A stretch of DNA of 64,000 nucleotides from Lewinellaceae bacterium. GTDB taxonomy: Bacteria; Bacteroidota; Bacteroidia; Chitinophagales; Saprospiraceae. This document shows positions 44,645-56,300 of the stretch, in pieces. The stretch lies in assembly GCA_020636225.1 (NCBI GenBank), contig JACJYI010000005.1:321001-385000 (forward strand). Reading direction: 5' to 3'. The notes beneath the pieces were generated by a model, which worked only from the letters and a program-made list of their open reading frames with translations, was not told the origin of the DNA and did not search any database. The translations under genes were made by a program, and so were the position numbers. The number at the start of each line of letters is the position of its first letter. Positions within the stretch are counted from its first letter, which is position 1.

Positions 44645-45300
44645 AAACAAAGGCGGAAGTCGGAACCCGGACGATGGTGCTTTGGCACCATGTCCGGATC
44701 CAGACATCCCGCCAAGCGGGATCGTCTGGGGGCGGAAATCGGAAGTCGGAAGGATGCCGAAGACAGTTGATCATGCTGTACATTTTGGAAAGCCGAGCGT
44801 GTTCATGCAGAACAGATGTGACACTTGGGAAGTGGAGGAGTCCAGGAGGGGAGGAGTCGAGGAGATGCCTCCGGAACGGGATGTGCACATGTGAATAAAT
44901 CCAGGTGAATTCGTTAACCATAAACGAAGTAGCCCAGGGTTTTTCTTTTCACCAATGGGTATATTCAATATGATGAGTATTCTGGACAGCATACCCTTTT
45001 CTGAATACTCTTGCCCGGGCAATAAAAAAGAACCCTGAAGGGGTTTAAGATGATAGCCCCGGGTGGAACCCGGGGTTCATGAACACATAAAGACCAACCC
45101 TGAAGGGGTTGAAGACCTTCCCGGCCATTGGCAGGATTTTCCATTCTTATAACTGCCACACATCCGAATTTACTGGGAAGGGGAAGTTGAGGGGTCGTGG
45201 AATGACAGAATTGCCTTCTTGCAGACTCTCCTCATTGATCGCTGGCTGGTTCCACTGACGAATTGACTATCTTGGCTATTCCCCAGCCAGGGTTACAGAA
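44645..45300. repeat. 656-bp duplicated spacer with GAAGGGG words and hairpins
   Basis: The stretch matches the spacer at 49027-49894 over most of its length and the spacer at 60473-60884 over its first 280 bp. It contains CGGAAATCGGAAGTCGG words, GTAGCCCAGGGTTTTT, and a unit with AACCCTGAAGGGGTT twice around the hairpin CCCCGGGTGGAACCCGGGG. It ends with the promoter region of gene 5. No gene is supported; the open frames here are repeat read-through. Confidence 0.85.
45263..45274 (+). promoter_or_regulatory. TTGACTATCTTG box before gene 5
   Basis: The word lies 27 nt before the start codon of protein 5. Related words stand at the same place before protein 6 (TTGACTAACTTA) and protein 9 (TTGATTAACTTG at 60849-60860), and further upstream of protein 4. 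TATCTTG/TAACTTG resembles the -7 box TAnnTTTG. The box is a candidate shared promoter element only. Confidence 0.4.
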
Positions 45301-48300
45301 ATGCGCCAATTGCTCATTTGTTTCTTCATCGGTGTCAGTGGATGGACCCTCACTGCACAGGAGATCTGTGATAATGGGATTGACGATGACGGGGATGGAT
45401 TGATCGACATCTATGATCCGGACTGTGTATGTACCGGGGTGAACACATTGTCAGATCTCACCTATTATATTCCCAATCCGGATTTTGAATCCCTGTCCTG
45501 TTGTCCTCAAGGCGTGGGTGATATGTATTGTTGCGATGGCTGGATCCAGGGCACGACGGCCACGGTGGATTATCTCAATACATGCGGGTTTGTGATGCCA
45601 GCTGTTGTTGCCGCTGGATTGGTCCCATTTCCTTCCGGAGAAGGGGCTGTGGGTGGTTATTTTGATGAGGGTTGGAGAGAGTATCCGGCGGTATGTCTGA
45701 ATCAACCGTTACAGGCAGGAACGGAATATACCCTCAGTTTCCAGATCGGTGCAACATCCATCGGTAACAATTGTGATCCATTCAACATGAGTTTTCCTCC
45801 TGTTGACGTGACATTATTCGGAAATCCTCAGTGTAATTATATTGTCAACACGGTCGACTGCCCAATCGCCGGAGATCCCTCCTGGGTTGAACTGGACCAT
45901 GTGACCTACACTCCGGTTGCGGCATGGATGGAGGTGACCTTCACATTTACTCCATCTGAGGATTTGCTTGGGATCATGATTGGCGCTCCCTGTGTGTTCC
46001 CCCCTGTCGGATACGACGGGCCGTCATGTTTTGCCTATATCGTCTATGACGACTTCACCCTTTTCGGAGGGGTTGAATTAGGTGAAATTGACATCATTGA
46101 ACTGGGTCAACCGTGTTTCAGTGACTATACCCTGCAAGCCAGTATTCAACATCAGGGTGGCATTTGGCAATGGTACTTTAACGGTGTCGCATTACCAGGG
46201 GAGAATGAATCCGAGTTACTCCTTGCGAATAACAATTCTCAATCTGGCATGTATGCGGTGACCTATTCATTGCCGGATGGTTGCGCAATTGACAGTTTCT
46301 ACGTGAATGTGCCGGCATCGGATACCACCGAGGTATTTGTTTCTGGTTGTCCCGGCAATGAAGTGGAATGTGCCGGAGAGAGTTTTTCTTCACCCGGAGT
46401 CTATGAGGTGATCCTTGTGGGGCCAGGTGGTTGTGATAGCATCGTTACCTGTATCGTTGAGGAATTTGACCTGCCCCCGGTCACCCAGCTGGTTGTGGAT
46501 ACTTGTGGCCCGGTGGCGATCGACGTGTGCAATGAGTATTTTAGTGAGACAGGTCAGTATGAGATTCACTGTGCGGATTGGCGAGGTTGCGATAGTGTCA
46601 TCCTGCTGGATTTGCGCGTAATGGAACCGATGGCGGATATCCTCCCGCCGGGACAGCTGGATTGCGACTCCGCCGCTGTGTTGGTCCTTGACGGCAACCC
46701 AAGCAGTATCAATGCGGTCACGGGTGGCACCACAAGCTATGTTTGGAATGGCCCTCAAGATGGATTCTTGGGTCCGATGGATGAGGCGGCAACCATCGTG
46801 AACAAGCCCGGGATGTATTGTCTGACTGTGATCCATGAATCCAACGGAGTCAGCTGTTCAGACAGCGTTTGTGTGCAGGTGGAGACTTCTGCCGAACTGC
46901 CCGGGAAGCCAGTCATTCAAGGCAATTCGACTGTGTGTCTCGGAGACACCGTGATGTTGCAACCAACGGCTGGCGGTGGTGCGCCGCCGACCGGATATCA
47001 ATGGTCATTTGACCCGTCATTGAATGCGGTCATCCTGACTTCAGATGTTGTCCGATTCGTGCCTTCGGAAAAAGGGCTTGTTTCGTTTTGTTTGAAAGCG
47101 TTGAATGAATGTGGTTCTTCCGATTCCACTTGTATCCAGGTGTTCGCAGGTACAAGGGATACTACCATGGTCCAGTTGCAAACCTGTGATCCTCTGGAGG
47201 CAGGGGTGGATACAACATTGTGGATCAATCAGACCGGGTGCGACAGTTTGGCCATCGTTGAACGCATTCTCGTGCCCGCTATTGAACATCATCTGCAGTT
47301 TTCTACCTGCGATCCTGCCCAGGCCGTTGTGGATACGATCGTGTTCCAAACCGGGCAGGGCTGTGACAGTCTGGTGATCTCCACCTGGGCCTTACAGCCT
47401 TCCAGTCAAAGTACGAATCTGAAAACAACCTGCGATCCATTCGAAGTGGGAGTGGACACGTTGTGGCTTCAGAACCAATACGGCTGCGACAGCCTGGTCA
47501 TCACCGCGACCAGTCTCTTGCCCTCACATACCATCCATCAGACATTTTCCACCTGCGACCCCACTCAGGCCGGATTGGATACCCTGTTCCTGATCAATCA
47601 GTACGGCTGCGATAGTACCATCTACATCGAACGGACATATTCTGGCAATTATCAGGAAACCAACCAGACATTGATCTGTGGAGCCGGCTTGAATTATATC
47701 GATACCCTCCTGGTGACCACAGGCCCTTGCGACAGTTTGTTTATCACCGAATACACGTTTGAGTCCCTCGATACGACCTGGCTGTTTGGAACAACCTGCG
47801 ATCCGGCACAAGTGGGGATCAGCATTGCTGTTCAACCATCAGTCCTGGGATGTGACAGCACGGTGATTACTACAACGAGCTTGTTGCCGACTGATTCCAC
47901 CCTGGTATCCGGGGTAACCTGCGACCCTGCGGGAGCCATTTACAACGTCTCTGTACTGCCCAATCAATACGGCTGCGACAGCGTGGTGACAACCGATATT
48001 CAATACGTCGGCATCGACACGCTCTACGTTGCAAAAACGACGTGTGAGGCATCACAGGCCGGTACAATGGTATCCATATTGCCAGGTGTGGATTGCGATA
48101 CGGTATTGGTCACCGAAACCACGTATGTGCCATTCACAACAAGTGAAGAGACCATCATATTATGTGGTCAGCCGGGTCTGTTATCAGACACGATATACCT
48201 GCAAAATTCCGTTGGCTGCGACAGTCTGGCCATCCGGTATTATGAATATGTGAGCCTGAGTGCCCAGGTCCAGATCCAGGATGAAACCTGCGCCGGCGAT

Positions 48301-49026
48301 GAAGATGGCCGTATAGAGATCATGGACATGGCAGGAGGACAATCCCCGTTTGAGTTCCAATTGGATGGAGGCGGCTGGCAGTCAACCTCTGTGTTTGCCG
48401 ACCTGCCACCAGGAACATACAGCATCCTGATCCGCGATGCTGGCGGTTGTCTGGATACGATCACAGGGTTGGTGATTTCTGCCGGTGCATCCATCTCCAT
48501 TGATGCCGGACCGGATCGCATCGCTGTGGAAGGCGACATGATCAATCTGTCGGCACAAGCCACCCAGAACCTGTCGCAGGTACTATGGACGGCGTCCGAC
48601 CCTCTCAGCTGTCCGACCTGCCTCCAGACCTCCCTGGGTCTGCTGACCGCAAGTCAAACCGTGGTCGTGACCGGCTGGACTCCGGAAGGATGTTCGGATT
48701 CCGATGCCCTGGAGGTCATTGTGAAACCACAGATCACCGTGTTCATACCGAACAGCTTTACACCCAACAACGACGGGATCAACGATGTCTTCTCGGTCTA
48801 TGGCAATGACCAGGTGGTGCGGGTACGCAACCTGGCGGTGTTTGATCGCTGGGGCAACGCCCTCTATTCACGGACTGACCTGCCGATCAATGATCCGTCC
48901 GAAGGATGGAACGGTCATTTCCGGGAAGAATTGATGGACCCGGGCGTGTACATCTATGTCGTGGAGGTGGAACTACTGAACGGTGACGTCCGTCTCTACA
49001 AAGGGGATGTGACGCTGGTGCGGTAA
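45301..49026 (+). CDS. Cysteine-repeat surface protein 5, DDDGDG type, T9SS type B, 1241 aa
   Basis: The signal peptide (MRQLLICFFIGVSGWTLTAQ) and CDNGIDDDGDGLIDIYDPDC are the same as in protein 6 except for small changes. Sandwich domain: NPDFESLSCCPQGVGDMYCC. Middle modules as in protein 4 (WQWYFNGVALPGE, VECAGESFSSPGVYEVIL, DTCGPVAIDVCNEYF, WNGPQDGFLGPMDE). Nine two-Cys repeats run from about 618. SprB-like DETCAGDEDGRIEIMDMAGG, PKD-like DAGPDRIAVEGD, sorting domain ending GDVTLVR. Promoter, signal peptide and about 100 bases of coding DNA are shared with gene 6, while the rest of the N-terminal half is closer to protein 4. This is clear mosaic structure. Confidence 0.92.
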   Translation: MRQLLICFFIGVSGWTLTAQEICDNGIDDDGDGLIDIYDPDCVCTGVNTLSDLTYYIPNPDFESLSCCPQGVGDMYCCDGWIQGTTATVDYLNTCGFVMPAVVAAGLVPFPSGEGAVGGYFDEGWREYPAVCLNQPLQAGTEYTLSFQIGATSIGNNCDPFNMSFPPVDVTLFGNPQCNYIVNTVDCPIAGDPSWVELDHVTYTPVAAWMEVTFTFTPSEDLLGIMIGAPCVFPPVGYDGPSCFAYIVYDDFTLFGGVELGEIDIIELGQPCFSDYTLQASIQHQGGIWQWYFNGVALPGENESELLLANNNSQSGMYAVTYSLPDGCAIDSFYVNVPASDTTEVFVSGCPGNEVECAGESFSSPGVYEVILVGPGGCDSIVTCIVEEFDLPPVTQLVVDTCGPVAIDVCNEYFSETGQYEIHCADWRGCDSVILLDLRVMEPMADILPPGQLDCDSAAVLVLDGNPSSINAVTGGTTSYVWNGPQDGFLGPMDEAATIVNKPGMYCLTVIHESNGVSCSDSVCVQVETSAELPGKPVIQGNSTVCLGDTVMLQPTAGGGAPPTGYQWSFDPSLNAVILTSDVVRFVPSEKGLVSFCLKALNECGSSDSTCIQVFAGTRDTTMVQLQTCDPLEAGVDTTLWINQTGCDSLAIVERILVPAIEHHLQFSTCDPAQAVVDTIVFQTGQGCDSLVISTWALQPSSQSTNLKTTCDPFEVGVDTLWLQNQYGCDSLVITATSLLPSHTIHQTFSTCDPTQAGLDTLFLINQYGCDSTIYIERTYSGNYQETNQTLICGAGLNYIDTLLVTTGPCDSLFITEYTFESLDTTWLFGTTCDPAQVGISIAVQPSVLGCDSTVITTTSLLPTDSTLVSGVTCDPAGAIYNVSVLPNQYGCDSVVTTDIQYVGIDTLYVAKTTCEASQAGTMVSILPGVDCDTVLVTETTYVPFTTSEETIILCGQPGLLSDTIYLQNSVGCDSLAIRYYEYVSLSAQVQIQDETCAGDEDGRIEIMDMAGGQSPFEFQLDGGGWQSTSVFADLPPGTYSILIRDAGGCLDTITGLVISAGASISIDAGPDRIAVEGDMINLSAQATQNLSQVLWTASDPLSCPTCLQTSLGLLTASQTVVVTGWTPEGCSDSDALEVIVKPQITVFIPNSFTPNNDGINDVFSVYGNDQVVRVRNLAVFDRWGNALYSRTDLPINDPSEGWNGHFREELMDPGVYIYVVEVELLNGDVRLYKGDVTLVR

Positions 49027-49894
49027 AAGCAAAATCGGAAATCGGAAGGCGGAAGAATGCCGAAGACAGATGATCCTGCTGTACGTTCTGGGAAGGAGAG
49101 CGTATTCATGCAGAACGGATGTGACACTTGGGAAGTGGAGGAGTCCAGGAGGGGAGGAGATACTTCCGGAACGGGATATCCACATGCGAAAATGTCCAGG
49201 TGAATTCGTGAACAATAAACGGGGTAGCCCAGGGTTTCTCGACCGCCTTTGGCGGTTAACCCTGGGACCCAGGTCATTTCTTGAACCGGGAACAAAGTAG
49301 CCCAGGGTGTTCTTCTTTTCACCAATGGGTACATTCAGTATGATGAGTATTCAGGACAGCATGCCCTTTATTGGAATACATACACCCGGGCAATACGGAA
49401 GAACCCTGAAGGGGTTCAAGAGAATAGCCCCGGGTGGAACCCGGGGTTCATGAGAATATAAAGACCAACCCTGAAGGGGTTGAAGACCTGCCCGGCCAAT
49501 GGCAGGATTTTCCATTTTCCAAAGGGTATAAATCAGGATCGGAGGTATTCTTGAAATCGTACCCTTTCTTTGAATACGCTCACCCGGGCAATACGGAAAA
49601 ACCCTGAAGGGGTTTAAGATGATAGCCCCGGGTGATTTATCCGCCGAAGGAGGAAACCCGGGGTTCATGACCACATAAGGACCAACCCTGAAGGGGTTGA
49701 AGACCTGCCCGACCATTGGCAGGATTTTCCATTTTTTTATGACCACCACACATCTGATTTTTTTGTGAGGGAAGCGTTGAGGGGTCAAAGAATGGCAGCA
49801 TTCATTGCCTTCTCGCAGACTCTCCTCATTGATCGCTGACTGGTTCCACTGACGAATTGACTAACTTAGCTATTCCCTAGCCAAGGGTACAGAA
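49027..49894. repeat. 868-bp duplicated spacer, with an internal tandem copy
   Basis: It matches 44645-45300, but the unit with AACCCTGAAGGGGTT, the CCCCGGGTGG hairpin and TGGCAGGATTTTCCAT is present twice (about 49400-49520 and 49600-49735). A second copy has an insert TGATTTATCCGCCGAAGGAG inside the hairpin. A CCGCCTTTGGCGGTTAACC hairpin lies near 49251. The last 80 bp are the promoter shared with gene 5. No gene is supported. Confidence 0.85.
49857..49868 (+). promoter_or_regulatory. TTGACTAACTTA box before gene 6
   Basis: This is the counterpart of the box at 45263, again 27 nt before the start codon, within a duplicated promoter region. The change from CTTG to CTTA makes it weaker against TAnnTTTG. 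Confidence 0.35.
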
Positions 49895-52800
49895 ATGCGC
49901 CAATTGCTCATTTGTTTCCTCATCGGTGTCAGTGGATGGACCCTCACTGCACAGGAGATCTGTGACAACGGGATTGACGATGACGGCAATGGGCTGATCG
50001 ACCTGCAGGACCCGGCATGCGAGTGCAATGGTATCTACATCCCTGTGGATGTAACGGACAAGATCCCCAATCCGTCGTTCGAGAATTTCAATTGCTGCCC
50101 GAATGGGCCTGCGCAGATGAACTGCGCGAAGGGGTGGATCCAGGCCACCTCCGGGACTTCCGACTATTTCCACACCTGCGGTTACCTGTTCGTACCCATG
50201 GTGGCCGCCGGACTGGTGCCATTCCCGGATGGCGAGGGGTGCTCCGGAACCATCTATTCCGACTCCTGGAAGGAATACATCGCCGCCTGTCTCTCCAGTC
50301 CCCTGCTGGCAGGTAAGGAATACGAGCTGACCTTGCAGATCGCCTCGACACCGATCACAGCTACTGGGGATATCTGCAACAATGGTGTCATCTATTATCC
50401 GGACGTGGAAGTCACCTTCTTTGGAAGTGCAAACTGCATTTCCTCACCCTTGTCGACCTATGATTGCCCCAGCGTGATCGACCCGGGTTGGCAGGTGATC
50501 GGTTCTGCCGTCTATTCTCCGGCCGACCAATGGGGCGAATTGACCCTGACCCTGACCCCCTCCATCACCGTGAATGCCCTGATGATCGGTCCGCCGTGTG
50601 TGCTGCCTCCCAATTACGGCAGTGGCGCGCCCTGCTACCCCTACTTCTATTATGACGATCTGCACCTCCAGGAGAACCAGCCCATCGACCCGCCGGAGAT
50701 CATCCTCACGGGTCAGCCATGTGACGGTGACATGGTCCTGAGCGCGTATATCAACCACAGCGGTGGTGAATGGCAGTGGTATCTGGATGGCGTCGCCCTG
50801 CCCGGCGAAACTGGCGACGGACTGAATGTATCCCTCTTCAACTATCCATCCGGTACCTACACCGCTCGCTACCTGTTCGATGGCGATTGCGTGACATCGG
50901 AGATCGATGTGGAGGTGATCGTGATCGAACCCACCTTTGAGGACTTGCTGATCTGCCAGGGGGACACGGCCGTCTGTGCCGGGCAGATATTCGTAGAGGC
51001 GGGTGCCTGGCCGGTGAACCTGACCTCCTGGCAGGGCTGTGACAGTGTGGTGTATTGCGTCGTCGACCTCTATGACGGTGGAGGGGTAACGACCCTGACG
51101 GTGGATACCTGCGGTCCGGTCAGCCTGCAGGTATGCGGACAGATCATCGATTCCACAGGGCACTATGAAGTGCATTGCCAGGGCAGCCAGGGTTGCGACA
51201 GCATCGTGATGGTGGAGGCGACCATTCTTCAGCCGGCCTTGGCGATCCAGCCACCGCCCATCCTGGATTGTGCTTTTGGTGCCAGCATCCCCCTGGAGGC
51301 AGTTCCGGGCTCCGGTCCGGGGTCAGCGATCCTGTGGACGGGCCCTCCAGGCGGAATCGCGGGGCCGGTGGATGCACTTGTCATCCAGGCCAGGTTGCCG
51401 GGCCAGTATTGTGCCACCCTGACCCAGATGGTGGGGACAGCATCCTGTAGCATCCAGGTTTGTGTGGACGTGCTGCAGGATACGGTTCCACCGGCAAACC
51501 CCCAGTTTCCGGGCGTCTCGCCGGTATGCATGGGGGACAGCGTCATCCTGCAGGCCTGGCCCATCGATCCGGGCGACAGCCTGGTCTGGTCGGATCCGGG
51601 GGGGAGCTGGCTGAATGATACGTCCTTCTGGTGGTCCGGTGTCAGTCCGGGCGCAAATGCGATGTGCCTTTGGGCCCGGAATGCCTGTACCGTGTCCGAT
51701 ACGGTGTGCCAGGTGGTATCCGTGCTCAAGCCGGATACCACGATGGTCAGCCTGGCCACTTGCGACAGCCTGCAGGTGGGCCAGGATACGCTCTACCTGA
51801 CCAATCTGGCTGGTTGTGACAGCCTGGTGGTCCGAAATACCTTCTATTCCGGCCAGTTCATTGACCAGGCCTTGGTCACCTTGTGCGGACAGGGGCAAAG
51901 CTACCAGGATACGGTGCTGCTGACCGGGGGTCCATGCGACAGCCTGCTGATCACCAGTTACAATTATCAACCTTCGGATACCACCTGGCGGGTGGAGACG
52001 ACCTGTGACCCGCAGGCGGCCGGGTGGTCCTCGACCCTGCTGGCTAACCAATGGGGCTGCGACAGCCTTGTCCTGACGGAGGTCCAGTTGCTGCCCACGG
52101 ATACGGTCCTTCTGACGGCCTTGACCTGTGATGCGGCCCAGGCCGGCACGACGGCCACTGTATGGGCCAATCAATGGGGCTGCGACAGCCTGGTGGTGAC
52201 CGAGACGGTGTATGTCGGCTCCGATACCCAGTACGTGCAGATCCAGACCTGTGACCCTGCCCAGGCGGGGACGTCCACAAAAGTCCTGGCCGGGATGTAC
52301 TGCGACTCCGTGGTCGTGACAGAGATCACCTGGGTGGCCGCCATCCTTACCCGGGACACTCTGGTGGATTGCGACCAGACCTCCACCACCCTGGACACGA
52401 TGACCTTTGCCGCCAGCGGGGGTTGTGACAGCCTGGTGATCACCCTGCGGGAAGGTGGCAGTTTTCTACCCGAAGTGGAGCCCCTTGCCGAGACCTGTGC
52501 CGGGGATGGCGACGGCCAGATCCTGGTCGCGGCGACAGGGGGAGGGCTCCCTCCTTTCCTGTACCGGCTGGACCAGGGACCCTGGCAATCGGGGCCGGTC
52601 TTCCCGGATCTGTCCCCCGGGATCTACTCGGTCGAGATGGAGGACAGTCGGGGTTGCCGGAAGACAGTCACCGGGGTGACGGTGGCCTCGGGCCAGGTCG
52701 TGATCGTAGATGCCGGCCCGGACCGAACCGTTCTATCCGGCGATCTGGTCGCCCTGTCGGCCCAGTCGGTCCCTCCGGCGGTCCAATGGTTGTGGACGGC

Positions 52801-53245
52801 GACCGATGTCCTGGATTGTCTGACCTGTCCCCAGACCACCCTGGGGCCGGTGACCGTGACCCAGGACGTGCTGGTGACCGCCATGACCGCCCAGGGCTGC
52901 GTGGGCACCGACCTGCTGACCATCACCCTGGGTGGCAAGCCGGACGATCCGGTGAAGGTGTATGTCCCCAATAGTTTTACCCCCAACAATGACGGCATCA
53001 ACGACGTCTTCTCGGTGTATGGGAATGATCAGGTATTGCAGGTGCGCAACCTGGCTATTTTCGACCGGTGGGGCAATGCCCTCTACTCCCGTTCCGACCT
53101 TCCTATCAACGATCCTTCTGCCGGATGGGACGGTACCTTCCGGGATGAGGTGATGGACCCGGGTGTGTATGTCTATGTGGTGGAAGTGGAGCTGGTGGGC
53201 GGCGAGGTCCGCCTGTACAAGGGGGATGTGACGGTGGTGCGTTGA
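49895..53245 (+). CDS. Cysteine-repeat surface protein 6, DDDGDG type, T9SS type B, 1116 aa
   Basis: The signal peptide and first 25 residues match protein 5, then CDNGIDDDGNGLIDLQDPACEC (one Gly-Asn change in the loop). Sandwich: NPSFENFNCCPNGPAQMNCA. Middle modules: WQWYLDGVALPGETGD, VCAGQIFVEAGAWPVNL, DTCGPVSLQVCGQII. Only six two-Cys repeats (about 612-850), the fewest here, with two unusual ones (LATCDSLQVGQ and VDCDQTSTTLDT). SprB-like: ETCAGDGDGQILVAATGGG. PKD-like: DAGPDRTVLSGD. The sorting domain (VYVPNSFTPNNDGINDVF...GDVTVVR) is nearly the same DNA as in proteins 7 and 8. This gene is the most GC-rich and divergent in its repeat block. Confidence 0.92.
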   Translation: MRQLLICFLIGVSGWTLTAQEICDNGIDDDGNGLIDLQDPACECNGIYIPVDVTDKIPNPSFENFNCCPNGPAQMNCAKGWIQATSGTSDYFHTCGYLFVPMVAAGLVPFPDGEGCSGTIYSDSWKEYIAACLSSPLLAGKEYELTLQIASTPITATGDICNNGVIYYPDVEVTFFGSANCISSPLSTYDCPSVIDPGWQVIGSAVYSPADQWGELTLTLTPSITVNALMIGPPCVLPPNYGSGAPCYPYFYYDDLHLQENQPIDPPEIILTGQPCDGDMVLSAYINHSGGEWQWYLDGVALPGETGDGLNVSLFNYPSGTYTARYLFDGDCVTSEIDVEVIVIEPTFEDLLICQGDTAVCAGQIFVEAGAWPVNLTSWQGCDSVVYCVVDLYDGGGVTTLTVDTCGPVSLQVCGQIIDSTGHYEVHCQGSQGCDSIVMVEATILQPALAIQPPPILDCAFGASIPLEAVPGSGPGSAILWTGPPGGIAGPVDALVIQARLPGQYCATLTQMVGTASCSIQVCVDVLQDTVPPANPQFPGVSPVCMGDSVILQAWPIDPGDSLVWSDPGGSWLNDTSFWWSGVSPGANAMCLWARNACTVSDTVCQVVSVLKPDTTMVSLATCDSLQVGQDTLYLTNLAGCDSLVVRNTFYSGQFIDQALVTLCGQGQSYQDTVLLTGGPCDSLLITSYNYQPSDTTWRVETTCDPQAAGWSSTLLANQWGCDSLVLTEVQLLPTDTVLLTALTCDAAQAGTTATVWANQWGCDSLVVTETVYVGSDTQYVQIQTCDPAQAGTSTKVLAGMYCDSVVVTEITWVAAILTRDTLVDCDQTSTTLDTMTFAASGGCDSLVITLREGGSFLPEVEPLAETCAGDGDGQILVAATGGGLPPFLYRLDQGPWQSGPVFPDLSPGIYSVEMEDSRGCRKTVTGVTVASGQVVIVDAGPDRTVLSGDLVALSAQSVPPAVQWLWTATDVLDCLTCPQTTLGPVTVTQDVLVTAMTAQGCVGTDLLTITLGGKPDDPVKVYVPNSFTPNNDGINDVFSVYGNDQVLQVRNLAIFDRWGNALYSRSDLPINDPSAGWDGTFRDEVMDPGVYVYVVEVELVGGEVRLYKGDVTVVR

Positions 53246-53377
53246 ATCACAGAATGGAATTCGGGTGATGAATGGACAGAATGGAATTCAATGTAGTCAT
53301 GTTGTGTTTCCGTCATCAACCATTCCGTTGAATTGTTTGTTGGATCAATTTCCAAATGGCATGTTCAATCATTGACT

Positions 53378-56300
53378 ATGCGAATCTGGTCGCTGATTCT
53401 TCTGGTCATTGTTACACCGGTTCTGCTAACCGCACAATTGTGTGGAGACAATTCCATCATCAATCCCGGCTTTGAGGAAGTCGAATTGCCCTGCGGGCCT
53501 GTTCCACCGGGAGGTTTGATCAACGGATCCTTTAATTCTGGTTGCATGACAGGCTGGGAAGCAGCATGGGGAACGCCCTCGGTCTGTGCCTTCGGGCCGA
53601 ACAGCGGATCCTATTTCGCATGCTTCGGTGCCAACAATGAGGCCATCCACCAGAACCTGGAGGACCTCTGCACAGAGGGGATTTACCACTTCAGTTTCTT
53701 TTATCGACGGTTGTCTGGCTCCACGGGCAGCATGGGCGTCTATTTCGCGAACGGACTCATCAATCAACCATTGTCCAATACAGGAAATCCTCCGCTGGGC
53801 ATCCAGGGTGGTTGGAATCTGATCGTCAACCAGAATGTCAATTCCGGTAACTGGCAACAGTATGTCAACTATAGTCTCCAGATCTCCAATCCAGCCAATA
53901 ATCAGTTGTTGTTCGTTTTATCCGGTGCGATCGATATCGGCATCGATGATGTTGAACTGGAACTGCAGACAGCCGATCCTGCCTTTACCTGTGAATCAAT
54001 ATTGCCTGGATCCTATACCTTCAGTGGTGAATTACAGAATGCACCTCCGAATTACAATGTCACTTCATGGAGTTGGGATTTTGGGGATGGTAGCACCGGA
54101 TCAGGACAGGATGTCAGTCATGTCTACTCCTCTCAGGGCACATACGAAGTTTGTCTGACCATTACCGATGCCTGCAATTGTTCGGTCACCACTTGCCAGA
54201 CCATCATCTATGACGATTGTTCCTGTGGATGCGATCGAGATGAAGCTCCACCATTCTTCCTTCAGTCCCCCGAGCCTGTCATCGAGGTGTCCTGCCTTCA
54301 GGATGTACCAGTTGACCCGGTAGTTACGGTCCAGGATGAATGCGACGACCAGCCGATGATTACGTTTTCAGAAACGTCCACCGGTCCCTCTTGCGATCTC
54401 ACCATCACCCGCACCTGGCTGGCCACCGATCGTTGCGGGTTTACTGCCCAGGTCTCCCAGACGATCCATGTCAGGGACCTTACTCCGCCTGATTTCGTCA
54501 TCCCACCGGCAAATGAGGAGGCAGAATGTCCAGACCATGTGCCAGCTTTTGAGAATTGGATCCAGAATCTGGGCGGGGCAGAGGCCAGCGACAATTGCGG
54601 TGGAGATATGAGCTGGACGGTGATATTTGATTCCATACCACAATATCCATGTGGCTTTTCTACGGTCCAATTTCAGGTTTCAGATGGTTGTGGAAACAGT
54701 AGTGAGCGAACAGCCACCTTCTTTTCATTGGATACTCAACTGCCGGAAATTGTGTCTATTCCGGAAGATCTCACTGTATTCTGCCTGTCAGATATCAGTG
54801 ATCCCCTGGCACAGTGGATTGAAGAACGAGGAGGATTTCTCGCTGAGGATCTTTGTGGCCCCGTGACCTATTCGAATGATTTTGATGGGGATACATCCGG
54901 GCAGATCATTCCGGTCACTTTCACGGCTACGGATCTTTGTGGAAACAGCAACAGCCTGACTGCCCGATTTATCCGGGCAAATGGATCAGATACGCTCTAC
55001 GTAAATGTCTTTACCTGCGACCCTGCACAAGCGGGTCAGGATACGATGGTGGTCGAGGAGGGAGGATGCCAGGTTTGGTCCATTACGAATAGCATTTATT
55101 TGCCCCCTGACGTTGAAGTCATCGAACAATTTTCTTGCGATCCGCTTCAGGTCGGATCAGATACACTTTACTTTTCTAACCAGAATGGATGTGACAGTGT
55201 GCAGGTCATGGTGACGGTCCTGTTGCCTTCAGATACTATTCGTACGAAATCAACAACCTGCGATCCTGCAGTGGCAGGCTCCGATACGATAATCCTGTCA
55301 AATCAATTGGGTTGCGACAGCATCCTCATTTCAGAGGTCAGCTTGTCACCTTCTTCAGTGCAGTCAATAACCTTGTTTACCTGCGATCCAGCAGCGGCAG
55401 GTTCCGATACGATAATCCTGTCAAATCAGTTTGGTTGCGACAGTGTGATCTATCAATTGACGGTATTCTCCGGGTTCTATCAAGAGGTCGAACAAGTGCT
55501 CTTGTGCGGGAATGGGAATGCCTATACCGATACGATGGTGGTGACATCAGGCCCTTGCGACAGTCTGTTCATCACCAATTACATGTATGCACCCCTGGAT
55601 ACCACCTGGCTGTTCGGCACAACCTGCGATCCGGCACAAGCGGGTATCAGCATTGCAGTACAGCCATCATCGCTTGGATGCGATAGTACCATTGTCACCA
55701 CGACCAATCTCTTGCCCTCCGATTCTACTCTGGTATCCAGGGTAACCTGCGATCCCGCAGGTGCCATGTACAGTATCACTGTTCTATCCAATCAATACGG
55801 TTGCGACAGTGTCGTGACAACCGACATCCAATACGTTGGCATCGACACACTGTACGTTGAAGAAACGACATGTGAGCCATCCCAGGCGGGTACAATGGTA
55901 TCCATTTTGCCCGGTGTAGAGTGCGATACGGTCCTCGTCACCGAAACCATGTACGTGCCCTTTACACAAAGCGAAGAGACTGTCATCCTGTGCGGGCAAT
56001 CCGGTGTTTTGTCCGATACCATCTACCTGCAAAACGCGGCCGGCTGCGACAGTCTGGTCATCCGGAATTACGAATATGTCAGTCTGTCGTCCCAGTATCA
56101 GATCCAGGGCGAAACCTGTGCCGGCGACCAGGACGGTTCCATTGAACTCACCAGTGTGGTTGGCGGCGTTCCACCCTATGAAGGAATTTTGATAGGAGGC
56201 AACTGGCAGTCGGCCACCCTCTTTGATAACCTGCCTCCTGGGCAATACACGCTGGTCATCCGGGATGCTGCCGGATGCCTGGACACACTTTCGGGCCTGG

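Noticed and set aside
44652..44930. Possible degraded gene in the array spacers (recurring FPSVTSVLHE-type peptide on the minus strand)
   Set aside because: The recurrence is explained by duplication of the spacer DNA; frames are broken differently in each copy and there is no conserved start.
49351..49788. 145-aa minus-strand frame in the spacer before gene 6
   Set aside because: It is made of the duplicated GAAGGGG unit (peptide repeats itself) and has no independent support.
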